Shown here one piece after another: positions 1 to 7,889 of a DNA stretch of 64,000 nt (positions are counted from its first letter, which is position 1; the number at the start of each line of letters is the position of its first letter). The notes beneath the pieces were generated by a model that did not search any database, was not told the origin of the DNA, and saw nothing but the letters and a program-made list of their open reading frames with translations. The DNA comes from Solwaraspora sp. WMMD791 (GTDB taxonomy: Bacteria; Actinomycetota; Actinomycetes; Mycobacteriales; Micromonosporaceae). Where the stretch lies: contig NZ_CP120737.1 of assembly GCF_029581195.1 (NCBI RefSeq), positions 2,046,001 through 2,110,000 of the forward strand, read 5' to 3'. A program made the translations under genes and the position numbers.

Positions 1-1614
1 CTCTGCGCATCGCGGTGCCTTTCTGCCGGTGGCCGACCTGTTGGACGATTCCGCCCCGTGCGGTGTTTCCGGCGGCCGGGCCGCACCCGCGTCGACCGCC
101 ACGGCCAACTCGGCCGCCGCGCCCGCCTCGGCGAAGTAGCTGAGTTCGAGGACCTCGCGCACGTCGGTGACCAGGCGTCGGTGCGCCCGTGGGGTACGGC
201 TCTCCAGGCTCCGCCACCGCCGGGTCAGTTCCCGCAACCGGTCGCGCAGCTCAGCGGGGGTGTCGGCGGCGAGCCCGAATCGCTCGACGGTGGTGCGTCC
301 GCTGACCAGGTCGCGCAGGTGCCCCGACGCGTCCTCGGGCAGCACGAGGTCGCCACGGACGTGCGCTTGGAGTACGTCGGCCAGGGCGACCCGACGCAGT
401 TCGGGCTCTCGGGCCAGCCGGGCGAACGTCTCGCGCAGCGCCTGACGCCCCGGCCCGTCCGCGACCGAGACCGGCGTACGGGCCAGGGCCGCCCGCACCT
501 GCTCCAGCGCCGAGTGGGCGCGCAGCGGGTCGGCGACCGAGATGAACCGGTCCCGCAGGGTGCCCACCACCTGCTCGATGCCGCATCGGTGCGCGAGCAC
601 GGCGAGCAGGTCCGGGGTGTCCGCCACGCCGGAGTCGAGGACGGACAGTGCCTCCCGGATGCCGAACCGGCCGAGCAGGTCCAGCAGTTCGCGGCAGTCC
701 TCGACGGGAACCGGGATCGGCAGCTGCCCCAGTCGACCGAGGAACCGTTGGTCGTCGACGTCGAGCAGCCGGGCGCGGGCGGGTTCGTCGAGCCCGGCCA
801 GGCCGCGCAGCGCGGTCGCGTGCCGCTCGGTGAAGTCCACGCCCCGGGCGGTCTGCGCCACCAGGCCGGCGACCGGCAGTACCTCGGCGACCAGGCCGGC
901 CAGCCGCTGGGCGGCGCGGGCGGCGAGCCGGTGCGCGTCGGCACGCCGCTGATCCGGCGGCCGGTCGTCGCTGACCGCGTCCATCCGGCTCAGCACGCCG
1001 AGCACGTTGCGCGCGGGCAGCCCCGCGCCGGTGACGGTGGCCTGGAACTCTTCGAGCGCCTGCCGGTCGACCTCACCGGGGCTGTGCATGACGTACAGCA
1101 GCACGTCCGCCTGCCGTACGGCCGCCATCGCGTAGTCGTCCAGATGTGTCGGGGAGTCACTACCCGGGGTGTCGATGAGGACGAACTCCCGGTCGATCCG
1201 GCGGTCCGGGGTCCGGACGGTCAGATGACTGACCTGGCGGTGGTCGACGGGCAGGTCGACCGGCACCCCACCACCCGGCCCGGCGGCGACCAGGGTCGAC
1301 GTTCCGTCCACCAGGTGCACGGTCACGCCGGGCAACGGGTGGTACCGGAACCAGACGTTCACGGTGGTGCGCTCGGTAGCTCCACTGGCAGCGAGGCGCT
1401 GCCCCAGCAACGCGTTGACCAGCGTCGACTTTCCGGCGTTGAGTCGCCCCCCGACGGCGACCCGGATCGTGCGGTCCGCCAGCCGGCGCGTCACGGCCTC
1501 GACGTCGGTCCGCAGTGGGCCATCGGGCAGCAGCTCGACGGCCCAGCGCAGTTGCGCCGCCGTACGGGCGCACAGCGGCGCCGCCTCGTCGCTGGCGTAC
1601 GGCACGGAGGTCAC
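1..1614 (-). CDS. Dynamin-like GTPase, 3' end outside window
   Basis: Large GTP-binding protein of the dynamin/GTPase type; about 538 residues are visible and the frame is still open at base 1, so the C-terminus is missing. The start is a GTG whose TG is shared with the TGA stop of the upstream cyclase-like gene (GTGA overlap), implying translational coupling. The G1 loop GRLNAGKST lies at about residue 53, followed by a G3 DTPG motif (DTPGSDSP) and a long helical region. Sequence and motif spacing closely match the GTPase at 9752-11221, so the two are paralogs in opposite arms of one divergent cluster. No transmembrane segment is seen in the visible part. The same frame read on the other strand is also open, but has no recognisable motif. 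GTPase fold confident; cellular role unknown. Confidence 0.85.
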   Translation of the reverse strand, partial: MTSVPYASDEAAPLCARTAAQLRWAVELLPDGPLRTDVEAVTRRLADRTIRVAVGGRLNAGKSTLVNALLGQRLAASGATERTTVNVWFRYHPLPGVTVHLVDGTSTLVAAGPGGGVPVDLPVDHRQVSHLTVRTPDRRIDREFVLIDTPGSDSPTHLDDYAMAAVRQADVLLYVMHSPGEVDRQALEEFQATVTGAGLPARNVLGVLSRMDAVSDDRPPDQRRADAHRLAARAAQRLAGLVAEVLPVAGLVAQTARGVDFTERHATALRGLAGLDEPARARLLDVDDQRFLGRLGQLPIPVPVEDCRELLDLLGRFGIREALSVLDSGVADTPDLLAVLAHRCGIEQVVGTLRDRFISVADPLRAHSALEQVRAALARTPVSVADGPGRQALRETFARLAREPELRRVALADVLQAHVRGDLVLPEDASGHLRDLVSGRTTVERFGLAADTPAELRDRLRELTRRWRSLESRTPRAHRRLVTDVREVLELSYFAEAGAAAELAVAVDAGAARPPETPHGAESSNRSATGRKAPRCAE

Positions 1615-2612
1615 GTCGGATCCGACCCGGACATGCCGTACCCGTGATCGACGCTGTGGTGGTGGTCCCCGTCGTCACCGTTCCAGCTGCTCGTGGTGTC
1701 TGCTTCCAGTGCCCGGTGCCCACCGACCGGCTCGTGGCCGGTGGCGTCGTGGCCGGCGGGGTCGTGGCCGGCGGGGTCGTGGTCGTGCACGTCGTAGCCG
1801 GTCGGATCGTGGTCTGCATAGTCGTAGCCGGTCGAATCGTGGTCGGAGTAGTCGTAGCCGGCGGTGTCGTCGAGCAGGTCGAGCAGCTCGGCGGCGGTGA
1901 TCGCCGCGAGGGCGCCGACGGCCGCGCTGCCGATCGCGGCGCCCCCGATCGCGAGCACCGTGCCGAAATCGACGTCCGGCGCGGCCGGGTCGTCCAGTCG
2001 GGACCGTCGCCCGGCGGCGTGTGGCGGACGGCCCGGTACCTGGATCCACGCGGAGGCCTGGAACTGTTTCTCCTCGATGACCACCTCGACCGGCCGGAAC
2101 GACCGCGCGTACAGTCCGCCGTACTCCTGCTCGACGATGCTGTGGAAAAGGGTGTCGTCGACGATCAGGGCGAGGTCGCTGTTCTGGTGTTCGACGAGCG
2201 CCGTACGCAGCACCGCCGAGTCGAGCAGTCGGCAGGCGTGCACCACCGCGTCGCCGGCGTACCCGGTCGCGGCGACGTGCACGATTCCCTGGCTGAGCGC
2301 CGCCCGCAGCCGGATCCGCCCGCCCGGGCCGGGCCGGTCGTTGGCGTCGTACAGTGCCTCGTTGAGGCAGTGCAGGAAGCCGGGTACCACCTTGCTCTCG
2401 TCGATCCCGGCAGGCAGGACGATGAGCAGACCGTCGCCGCGGTCCTGCCGGCCGGAGCGGGACAGGTCGATGCCGGCGTCGGCGCAGGCGCGCCGCACCA
2501 CCAGCAGCAGGCGTCGCTGTACGTCGATCTGCTGTGGATGTAGTCGGCGGGTGTAACCCTCGATGTCGACGACGACACAGAGTCGCCGCACGCCGGGCGG
2601 TTGGGGTGGCAT
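1611..2612 (-). CDS. Nucleotidyl-cyclase-like protein with Asp/His repeat tail
   Basis: 333-residue protein. The start at 2612 is chosen because GGAGGT lies 5 bases upstream; a longer frame would run into the sigma factor gene. The N-terminal ~190 residues resemble the class III nucleotidyl cyclase fold (opening VVVDIEGYTR, later GDGLLIVLP), of the degenerate type found beside regulators and conflict NTPases; I cannot tell whether it is catalytic. Around residues 225-255 is a single Ala/Gly-rich hydrophobic stretch that may be a membrane helix. The C-terminus is a Tyr/Asp/His repeat of about 12 residues per unit (GYDYxDHDxT). It sits 37 bases behind the ECF sigma gene and overlaps the GTPase gene after it, so the three form an operon. 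It might sense a nucleotide or metal; this is inference. Confidence 0.7.
   Translation of the reverse strand: MPPQPPGVRRLCVVVDIEGYTRRLHPQQIDVQRRLLLVVRRACADAGIDLSRSGRQDRGDGLLIVLPAGIDESKVVPGFLHCLNEALYDANDRPGPGGRIRLRAALSQGIVHVAATGYAGDAVVHACRLLDSAVLRTALVEHQNSDLALIVDDTLFHSIVEQEYGGLYARSFRPVEVVIEEKQFQASAWIQVPGRPPHAAGRRSRLDDPAAPDVDFGTVLAIGGAAIGSAAVGALAAITAAELLDLLDDTAGYDYSDHDSTGYDYADHDPTGYDVHDHDPAGHDPAGHDATGHEPVGGHRALEADTTSSWNGDDGDHHHSVDHGYGMSGSDPT
1728..1866 (-). repeat. In-frame tandem repeat coding Asp/His-rich tail
   Basis: Imperfect in-frame tandem repeat inside the cyclase-like gene. It encodes units of the form GYDYxDHDxT and then shorter GHDPA units. Repeat number probably varies between strains. 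Confidence 0.75.
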
Positions 2613-2649
2613 CGGACCTCCGTCGGGTCGGTGAGCGTCGGTGGCCGGC

Positions 2650-3243
2650 TCACGCCGGCTCGGTGGCCCCCAGGGCGGCACGCAGCGCCCGCCGCGCCCG
2701 CCAGAGCCGGGACCGGACGGTCGCTTCCGGGATTCCGCACAGTTGCGCGATCTCGGCGTACGGGTAGCCGAGCTTGTCGGCCAGGACGCTGACCGTCCGG
2801 TACGGCGCCGGCAGTCCGGTGATCGCCCAGTTCAGGTGCGCCCGGTCGACGATCGCCTGCTCCGGCGAGACATCTGATCCGGAACGGTCGGTCTGCGGAT
2901 CGAACGGCGTCGCGGCGCGCGCCTGGCGGCGATATTCGTCGATGGCCGCGTTCGCGACGATCCGGTACAGCCAGGTCCTGACGCTCGACCGATTGTCGAA
3001 CTGACCGATCCGTCGCCACGCCTTGATCATCGATTCCTGGAGGAGATCGTCACGGTCGTGCTGGTCGTGGAAGTAGCGCTGACAGAACGCCACCATGTCG
3101 GGCCGGTAGCGGCTGATCAGTGTGTCGAATGCGGACCCGTCACCCTCGGCGCTCCGGCTGATCAGCGCCTCGTCGGTGACGTCGTGGTCGTGCCGGCCCT
3201 GGCTCCGGTGGCGCGTCGCCAGCAGTGGCGATGTCGTGGTCAT
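2650..3243 (-). CDS. ECF-type RNA polymerase sigma factor
   Basis: 197-residue sigma-70 family protein of ECF size. Region 2 is visible as FDTLISRYRPDMVAFCQRYF, then the DDLLQESMIKAWR segment and the conserved RTWLYRIVANAAIDEYRR. Region 4 near the C-terminus has a helix-turn-helix (YPYAEIAQLCGIPEATVRSR). The start has AGGAGGG just upstream. It is first in a leftward operon and faces the Hsp70/GTPase operon across a 220-base intergenic region, so it probably directs transcription of one or both arms. No anti-sigma gene with a zinc motif is adjacent; the cyclase-like protein directly downstream may take that role, which is inference. Confidence 0.93.
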   Translation of the reverse strand: MTTTSPLLATRHRSQGRHDHDVTDEALISRSAEGDGSAFDTLISRYRPDMVAFCQRYFHDQHDRDDLLQESMIKAWRRIGQFDNRSSVRTWLYRIVANAAIDEYRRQARAATPFDPQTDRSGSDVSPEQAIVDRAHLNWAITGLPAPYRTVSVLADKLGYPYAEIAQLCGIPEATVRSRLWRARRALRAALGATEPA

Positions 3244-3272
3244 CGCGTCCCTCCTGCGTACCGGCCGCCGAC

Positions 3273-3296
3273 CCGTCCGGCGGGGGTGCCGGACGG
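3273..3296 (-). promoter_or_regulatory. Perfect hairpin in sigma factor 5' leader
   Basis: CCGTCCGGC pairs perfectly with GCCGGACGG across a 6-base G-rich loop. It lies about 30 bases upstream of the sigma factor start on the leftward transcript, so it may form in the leader mRNA or be a protein-binding site. Confidence 0.4.
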
Positions 3297-3393
3297 ATGC
3301 AGCTGCCTACCGGCAGGTTAGGAATCGGCGCGGTCTTCGGATCTCGTCAAACGAGGGGATTCGCTGCGGGATGTCGCGGTGCCGACATTCGGC

Positions 3394-3418
3394 GGGAAAC
3401 AACGACGGCGAATCCGTC
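3394..3418 (+). promoter_or_regulatory. Candidate ECF-type promoter for the Hsp70/GTPase operon
   Basis: GGGAAAC (3394-3400) is followed after 14 bases by CGTC (3415-3418), resembling the GGAAC/CGTC elements of ECF promoters. Transcription would begin roughly 40 bases upstream of the Hsp70 start. The sigma factor encoded on the opposite strand is the obvious candidate. Short motif; tentative. Confidence 0.3.
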
Positions 3419-3463
3419 GTCCAACACATCGCCACACCACCGACGGCGGAAGGAGGGGATCCA

Positions 3464-4681
3464 GTGGGTTCGTGGTCCCTTGCGATCGACTTCGGCACCA
3501 GCTTCACCACCGCTGCGGCAAAAATGTCCGACGGCGTCCCGGAACTGCTCGAAATCGAGAATAGTAGATACTTTCCGTCGCTGGTCTGCCTGGACACCGA
3601 TGGGACCCTGTTGAGCGGCAGCGCCGCCCGCCAGCTCGCGGCGCAACTGCCCGGCCACGCCGAGCGCTCCCCCAAACGGGCGCTGGCCAGCGCTGCGCAG
3701 GTGCGGCTGGCTGGGCGCAGCGTCGCGACGACCGACCTGGTGGCCGCCGTACTGGCCCGGGTCCACACCGAGGCGGTCCAGCGGTACGGCGGACCACCCG
3801 CCGACGTGGTGCTGACCCATCCGGCGGCCTGGTCGACGGAGGAGCTGGCCCTGCTGCGGACTGCGGCACGGACCGCCGGGATGCCGGACGTCACGCTGGT
3901 CAGCGAACCGGTCGCGGCGGCGCTGCACTACGCCACCGGCAAGCCGGCCCCGATCGGCAGCCACCTGGCGATCTACGACCTCGGCGGCGGCACCTTCGAC
4001 ACCGCGGTCGTCCGCCGTACGCAGGACCCGCCCGGTCTCGTCGTGGTCGGCGCACCGGGAGGGGACCCCTTCCTCGGCGGCGAGGATTTCGACGAGGCAC
4101 TCCGCGACCTGGTGGGTGCGCTCGCCGTGACCCGGGACCCCGGGCCGTGGGAGGCGCTGTGGTCGGGCACCGACCGACCGGCGCTGCGGGCCCAGCGGAT
4201 GCTGCGCCGGGACGTCACCGAGGCCAGGGAGACGTTGTCGACCAGGACGACGGTGCAGCTGCACGTACCGGGCTACGCCGATCTGCTGGTGGTCCACCGA
4301 CCCCAGTTCGAGGCGGCGATCGACCCGCTGCTGCGACGCAGTGTCGACGAGTTGCTGTCCACCGTCTCGGGTGCCGGGCTGCACGTGGACGACCTCGCCG
4401 CCGTGGTGCTCACCGGCGGCGCGAGCCGGACGCCCAGGGTGTCGGACCTGATCGCCGAGCGACTCGGTCGGTTGCCGGACGCCGCGCCGGATCCGAAGGG
4501 GGTCGTCGCCCTCGGCGCCCTGCTCGGGGACCACGCACCGGCACCGGCGCACCGGTCGCCGGGCCGGCCGACGCCACAGCCGGGGCGGCGGCCACTGATC
4601 CACCTGGGAATGGAACGCGACCTGTTCAGCGACGACCCGCCGCATCCGGCGACCGACGGGAGGAATCCATGGAGATCGTGA
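3464..4681 (+). CDS. Hsp70-family ATPase lacking a substrate-binding domain
   Basis: 405-residue protein with the actin/Hsp70 ATPase fold: phosphate-1 motif AIDFGTSFTT near residues 7-16, DLGGGTFDTAV from residue 172, and adenosine motif GGASRTP near residue 319. A GTG start at 3464 is chosen because AGGAGGGG lies 5 bases upstream; the open frame extends further but has no support. The family norm (about 600 residues) includes a beta-sandwich peptide-binding domain and lid. Here the chain ends soon after the ATPase domain with a Pro-rich tail, so it is unlikely to be a classical chaperone. It is the first gene of the rightward operon and overlaps the next gene by 13 bases. In NTPase-centred bacterial conflict systems such Hsp70-like ATPases accompany GTPases; a sensor or switch role is inference. 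Confidence 0.88.
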   Translation: MGSWSLAIDFGTSFTTAAAKMSDGVPELLEIENSRYFPSLVCLDTDGTLLSGSAARQLAAQLPGHAERSPKRALASAAQVRLAGRSVATTDLVAAVLARVHTEAVQRYGGPPADVVLTHPAAWSTEELALLRTAARTAGMPDVTLVSEPVAAALHYATGKPAPIGSHLAIYDLGGGTFDTAVVRRTQDPPGLVVVGAPGGDPFLGGEDFDEALRDLVGALAVTRDPGPWEALWSGTDRPALRAQRMLRRDVTEARETLSTRTTVQLHVPGYADLLVVHRPQFEAAIDPLLRRSVDELLSTVSGAGLHVDDLAAVVLTGGASRTPRVSDLIAERLGRLPDAAPDPKGVVALGALLGDHAPAPAHRSPGRPTPQPGRRPLIHLGMERDLFSDDPPHPATDGRNPWRS

Positions 4682-5562
4682 TGCTGGGCCACAGCGCCGC
4701 CGGCAAGACCACCTACGTCTCACTGATGTACGCGTTGATGCACACCGGCTACGGCGGATTCTCGCTGCGGGCCGCTGACCAGGGCGACCACCAGAGCCTG
4801 ATCGGTGCCGCCGAGTGGATCCTCGCGGGCCGCTACCCGCCAGCGAGCGACCAGCGCGCGGTGTTCGAGCTGGTCCTGCGGCACGACGGCGCCGACGTGT
4901 TTCCGTTCAGCTGGCGCGACTACCGGGGCGGCACCCTCAGCGAACGCTCGGACAGCCCGCAGGCGGCGCAGCTGCACGCGGACCTGCGGTCCGCCGGCGG
5001 CATCGTCATCTTCTGCGACTCGGCGACGCTGCTCACCGACCGACGGGCCGGCCGCGACGTACGGACCATCGTCAGCCACGTGCAGCGGGCGCTCGACGCG
5101 CGGGGCGACGAGATCACTCCCCTGGTGATCGTGCTGACCAAGGCAGACCTGGTGGATCTCGACGACGAGAAGGTCACCGAACAGTTGGGCGCCCCGTTCA
5201 TGCCGTTGATCGAGGCGGTGGCCAGGACGAGCCACATCATCGGCACCCTGGTCCCGGTGGCCTGTGGTCCGCGACCGATGAACGTCGCGGTGCCGGTGCT
5301 GTGGGCACTGCGCTTCGGCATCATCGGCCGGGCCCGGTCGCTGGCCGCGTCGGTCGACCGCAGCGTCGCCGCGGCCGACCGGGCGGCCGCTGGCGACACC
5401 CTCGGCAACCGCTTCCTCAGCTGGCTCAACGACGAGACCCCGAACTGGCGCATCAGCCTGCGGCACCGCCAGGAGGCCGAGGCCGAACGGGCGCGGTACG
5501 CCCCGCTCGTCGCGCCGGCCGAGCGCCTCGGCGAACTGCTCGACGGATTCCCCGGATTCTGA
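4669..5562 (+). CDS. Small P-loop GTPase, first of a pair
   Basis: 297-residue P-loop GTPase. The Walker A motif GHSAAGKT lies at residues 7-14, directly after the first strand; FSWRDYRGG may supply the G3 region; the G4-like motif is LTKAD. The C-terminal third is charged and helical. ATG 4669 overlaps the end of the Hsp70 gene and has GGAGG upstream, indicating coupled translation. It resembles the paired double-GTPase families described in predicted conflict systems, where two GTPases are encoded side by side, as here with the next gene. That assignment is from memory of family architecture and needs a profile search. No signal peptide or membrane segment is evident. Confidence 0.75.
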   Translation: MEIVMLGHSAAGKTTYVSLMYALMHTGYGGFSLRAADQGDHQSLIGAAEWILAGRYPPASDQRAVFELVLRHDGADVFPFSWRDYRGGTLSERSDSPQAAQLHADLRSAGGIVIFCDSATLLTDRRAGRDVRTIVSHVQRALDARGDEITPLVIVLTKADLVDLDDEKVTEQLGAPFMPLIEAVARTSHIIGTLVPVACGPRPMNVAVPVLWALRFGIIGRARSLAASVDRSVAAADRAAAGDTLGNRFLSWLNDETPNWRISLRHRQEAEAERARYAPLVAPAERLGELLDGFPGF

Positions 5563-5589
5563 GCATCCCACCCATGACGGGAGACGAGA

Positions 5590-6675
5590 GTGGACACACC
5601 CACGATCACCTTGACCTTGCTGGGGGCCAGCGGCTCCGGCAAGACCCTGTTCCTGCACGGCATGTACGCCACCCTGTCTGCCGGGGTCGCCGGCTACTTC
5701 GTCTACACCCGCGACCCGGACGACGACGTGGACCTGATGGACGTCTGGGACCGGCTCAACGACAAAGGCACGCTGCCGCCGCCGACCGACATGGACGGGC
5801 AGAAGTCCTACGAGTTCGTCTTCACCCACGGCATCGATCCGCTGCTGCACATCGACTGCGTCGACTTCCGGGGTGGAGCGACCGACGGCAAGAGCGGTGA
5901 CGCTGACGACTCCCAGGCGATCCACGACCGGCTCCTCGTGTCGGACAGCATCTACCTCGTGCTCGACGGCGAGCATCTGGCCAACTGGGTGCTGGCGATC
6001 AGGGATCTCGACGACGTGGGCGCGTCACGGCCGAACCGCAGCCGAGACCCGATGAAGGTCGCCGGACTGAGCCGCCTGATCTACACGGCGGTCAAGGCCC
6101 GGCAGGAGCAGGGCAAGCTGCCGCCGTCGCTGGTGCTGCTGATCACCAAGTCGGACCTGATCGAGCCGATCACCGGCATGTCACGCGGCACGGCACTGAG
6201 CATCGCCGCCCGGCACATGAAGGCACTCGTACCGATCGCGTACAGCGACGGCATGACCTCGCTCGTCTGTCCGGTGCAGATCGGTCGACTCGGCACCGAA
6301 CTGCACGGCACGGTGGATCCGGACGCTCTGGATCCGGTCGGCCTGCACCGCCCGTTCGTCTTCTCGCTCTGGTACTACCTGGTGGAGCAGATCCAGAACA
6401 ACCGGACGGCCCTCAGCTACCTGCGCGAGCAGCGCTCCGATGCCCGCCAGACGGTAGACGAGCTACGGAGCCGGCTCGGCGGGACGCTCCTGCACCGCGG
6501 GAAGATCCGCGCGGGGGAACGCACGGTAGGCACCCGCGACCAACAGATCCAGGAGGTCGAACGGGAGCTGGCCGCGTTGCAGTCGCTGGCCGACAAGCTG
6601 ATCGCCGAGTTGGGTCGACTGCCGATCGTCACCGACGGACGGGCCCGCCTGGTTCTGGAAGAGGTGCAGCGGTGA
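5590..6675 (+). CDS. P-loop GTPase with coiled-coil tail, second of the pair
   Basis: 361-residue GTPase with Walker A GASGSGKT near residues 12-19, a DFRGGATDG segment in the G3 position and a G4 motif TKSD. The last ~90 residues are predicted coiled coil (many Glu, Gln, Arg and Leu in heptad-like spacing), suggesting dimerisation or binding to a partner. GTG start, with GGGAGA about 7 bases upstream and 27 bases after the previous gene. The stop overlaps the next gene's GTG (GTGA). Together with the preceding GTPase it forms an adjacent pair, so the two may act as a heterodimer. Substrate and effector unknown. Confidence 0.75.
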   Translation: MDTPTITLTLLGASGSGKTLFLHGMYATLSAGVAGYFVYTRDPDDDVDLMDVWDRLNDKGTLPPPTDMDGQKSYEFVFTHGIDPLLHIDCVDFRGGATDGKSGDADDSQAIHDRLLVSDSIYLVLDGEHLANWVLAIRDLDDVGASRPNRSRDPMKVAGLSRLIYTAVKARQEQGKLPPSLVLLITKSDLIEPITGMSRGTALSIAARHMKALVPIAYSDGMTSLVCPVQIGRLGTELHGTVDPDALDPVGLHRPFVFSLWYYLVEQIQNNRTALSYLREQRSDARQTVDELRSRLGGTLLHRGKIRAGERTVGTRDQQIQEVERELAALQSLADKLIAELGRLPIVTDGRARLVLEEVQR

Positions 6676-7856
6676 CGCCTGGGGCGGGACCTCCGACGTC
6701 CGGGCCCGGTCCGACCGTGCCCGGGGCGGACGCAGCGGATCGGTACTGGGCACCGGTGGTGTACGGCCGCACCGGCACCGCCGACTTCTGGTGGCGCGCG
6801 GTGCCGGAGCACCTGGCCCATCACCGTGGCTGGCTGGAGTCGAGCGTGCGGGCGGTGGTGGGCGGCGGCACCGGCCTCGACCGACCCCGCTTCGTGCTCA
6901 GCTGCGACGGCGACCACCTGTTGGTCGGCGTCGCCTGCCACGCCGACCAGCTCAACGACCGGATGAACTCCCACCAGGGGCGCAGGCTCTACTGCTTCGT
7001 CGGCTGGATGGCACCCGGTGGCGCCGGGCGAGCCGCCCGGTCGGCACCGGGACTCAACGAGTTGCTCCGCAGGTGGCGCGCCTGGGCCGGCCCGGTCTAC
7101 GAGGAGTGGGTCGGCCGCGACTGGCAGCAGCACCCCAGCGATGTGCGACGGCCGCACCGCAGCGTCGCTGCGCCGGCACCGTGGGCGGAGGATCTGGACA
7201 ATCGTGACAGGCCGGCGGTGTGGCGCACCTCCGACGGCAAGCTCTACCGGCTCACCAGCAGGTCGGGGCAGGTGTATCTGGTCCAGCCGGACGAGGCCGC
7301 CGCCCTGTGGGAGCTCGGGTTACGCGAGTTCACCGAATTCACGCTGGTGTCGGGCTGGACATCGGCCGCGCGGGCCGAACTGGCTTCGGTGACCCACCTG
7401 AGCGCCGACGACGTGACCCGCTCCGACTACATCGAGGTCCCCGGGGCGTCGTGCGCCGCGTCGCCCTCGTCACCGCCGAACCCGTCCAGGTCGCCAGCCA
7501 CCGACCGCAACGCCGGCGGCGGCCCAGGTACGTCAGGCAGCCCGACGGCAGCCGGCGACGCGGTCATCGGTGGGCCTCGGGTAGCGCGGGATCTGCCCAG
7601 GTACGGGAGTATCCCTGGGGCAGGTCTCGTCCTCGATGTCGGGCGATGGGTCGGACGGCGCTTGACGTCAGCCGGGCGCACCGTACCGGCCGACGATACG
7701 GACCGGGCGCGACCGGGCACGACGCCCGCGTCGGCAGACCATGACTACTACGGCGGTCTCGGCAGGGCGCATGGTCCCCGGCCGACACCCGCGCTGCCCG
7801 ACGATCGCGGCAGCACCGACCCGACGACCGCCAACTACGACGGTTCCTGGGACTGA
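6672..7856 (+). CDS. Unknown protein of GTPase operon
   Basis: 394-residue protein, not recognised. Residues 1-25 are Pro/Gly-rich. A compact Trp/Tyr-rich region (about 25-250) contains RYWAPVVYGRTGTADFWWRAVP and a later LYRLTSRSGQVYLVQPDEA segment that looks like a second small beta-rich domain. The last ~130 residues are low-complexity, rich in Pro, Gly, Ser and Thr, probably disordered. No signal peptide, membrane helix or catalytic motif is seen. The GTG start overlaps the stop of the second GTPase (GTGA), so it is made with that protein and is a likely GTPase-binding partner or adaptor; this is inference from position only. Confidence 0.6.
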   Translation: MTPGAGPPTSGPGPTVPGADAADRYWAPVVYGRTGTADFWWRAVPEHLAHHRGWLESSVRAVVGGGTGLDRPRFVLSCDGDHLLVGVACHADQLNDRMNSHQGRRLYCFVGWMAPGGAGRAARSAPGLNELLRRWRAWAGPVYEEWVGRDWQQHPSDVRRPHRSVAAPAPWAEDLDNRDRPAVWRTSDGKLYRLTSRSGQVYLVQPDEAAALWELGLREFTEFTLVSGWTSAARAELASVTHLSADDVTRSDYIEVPGASCAASPSSPPNPSRSPATDRNAGGGPGTSGSPTAAGDAVIGGPRVARDLPRYGSIPGAGLVLDVGRWVGRRLTSAGRTVPADDTDRARPGTTPASADHDYYGGLGRAHGPRPTPALPDDRGSTDPTTANYDGSWD

Positions 7857-7889
7857 CCGATGACCACGACCGCAGCCGAGGAGACCGTG

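Noticed and set aside
58-1647. 529-codon plus-strand open frame opposite the first GTPase
   Set aside because: It is the exact reverse reading of the GTPase frame; no motif, while the minus strand shows G1 and G3.
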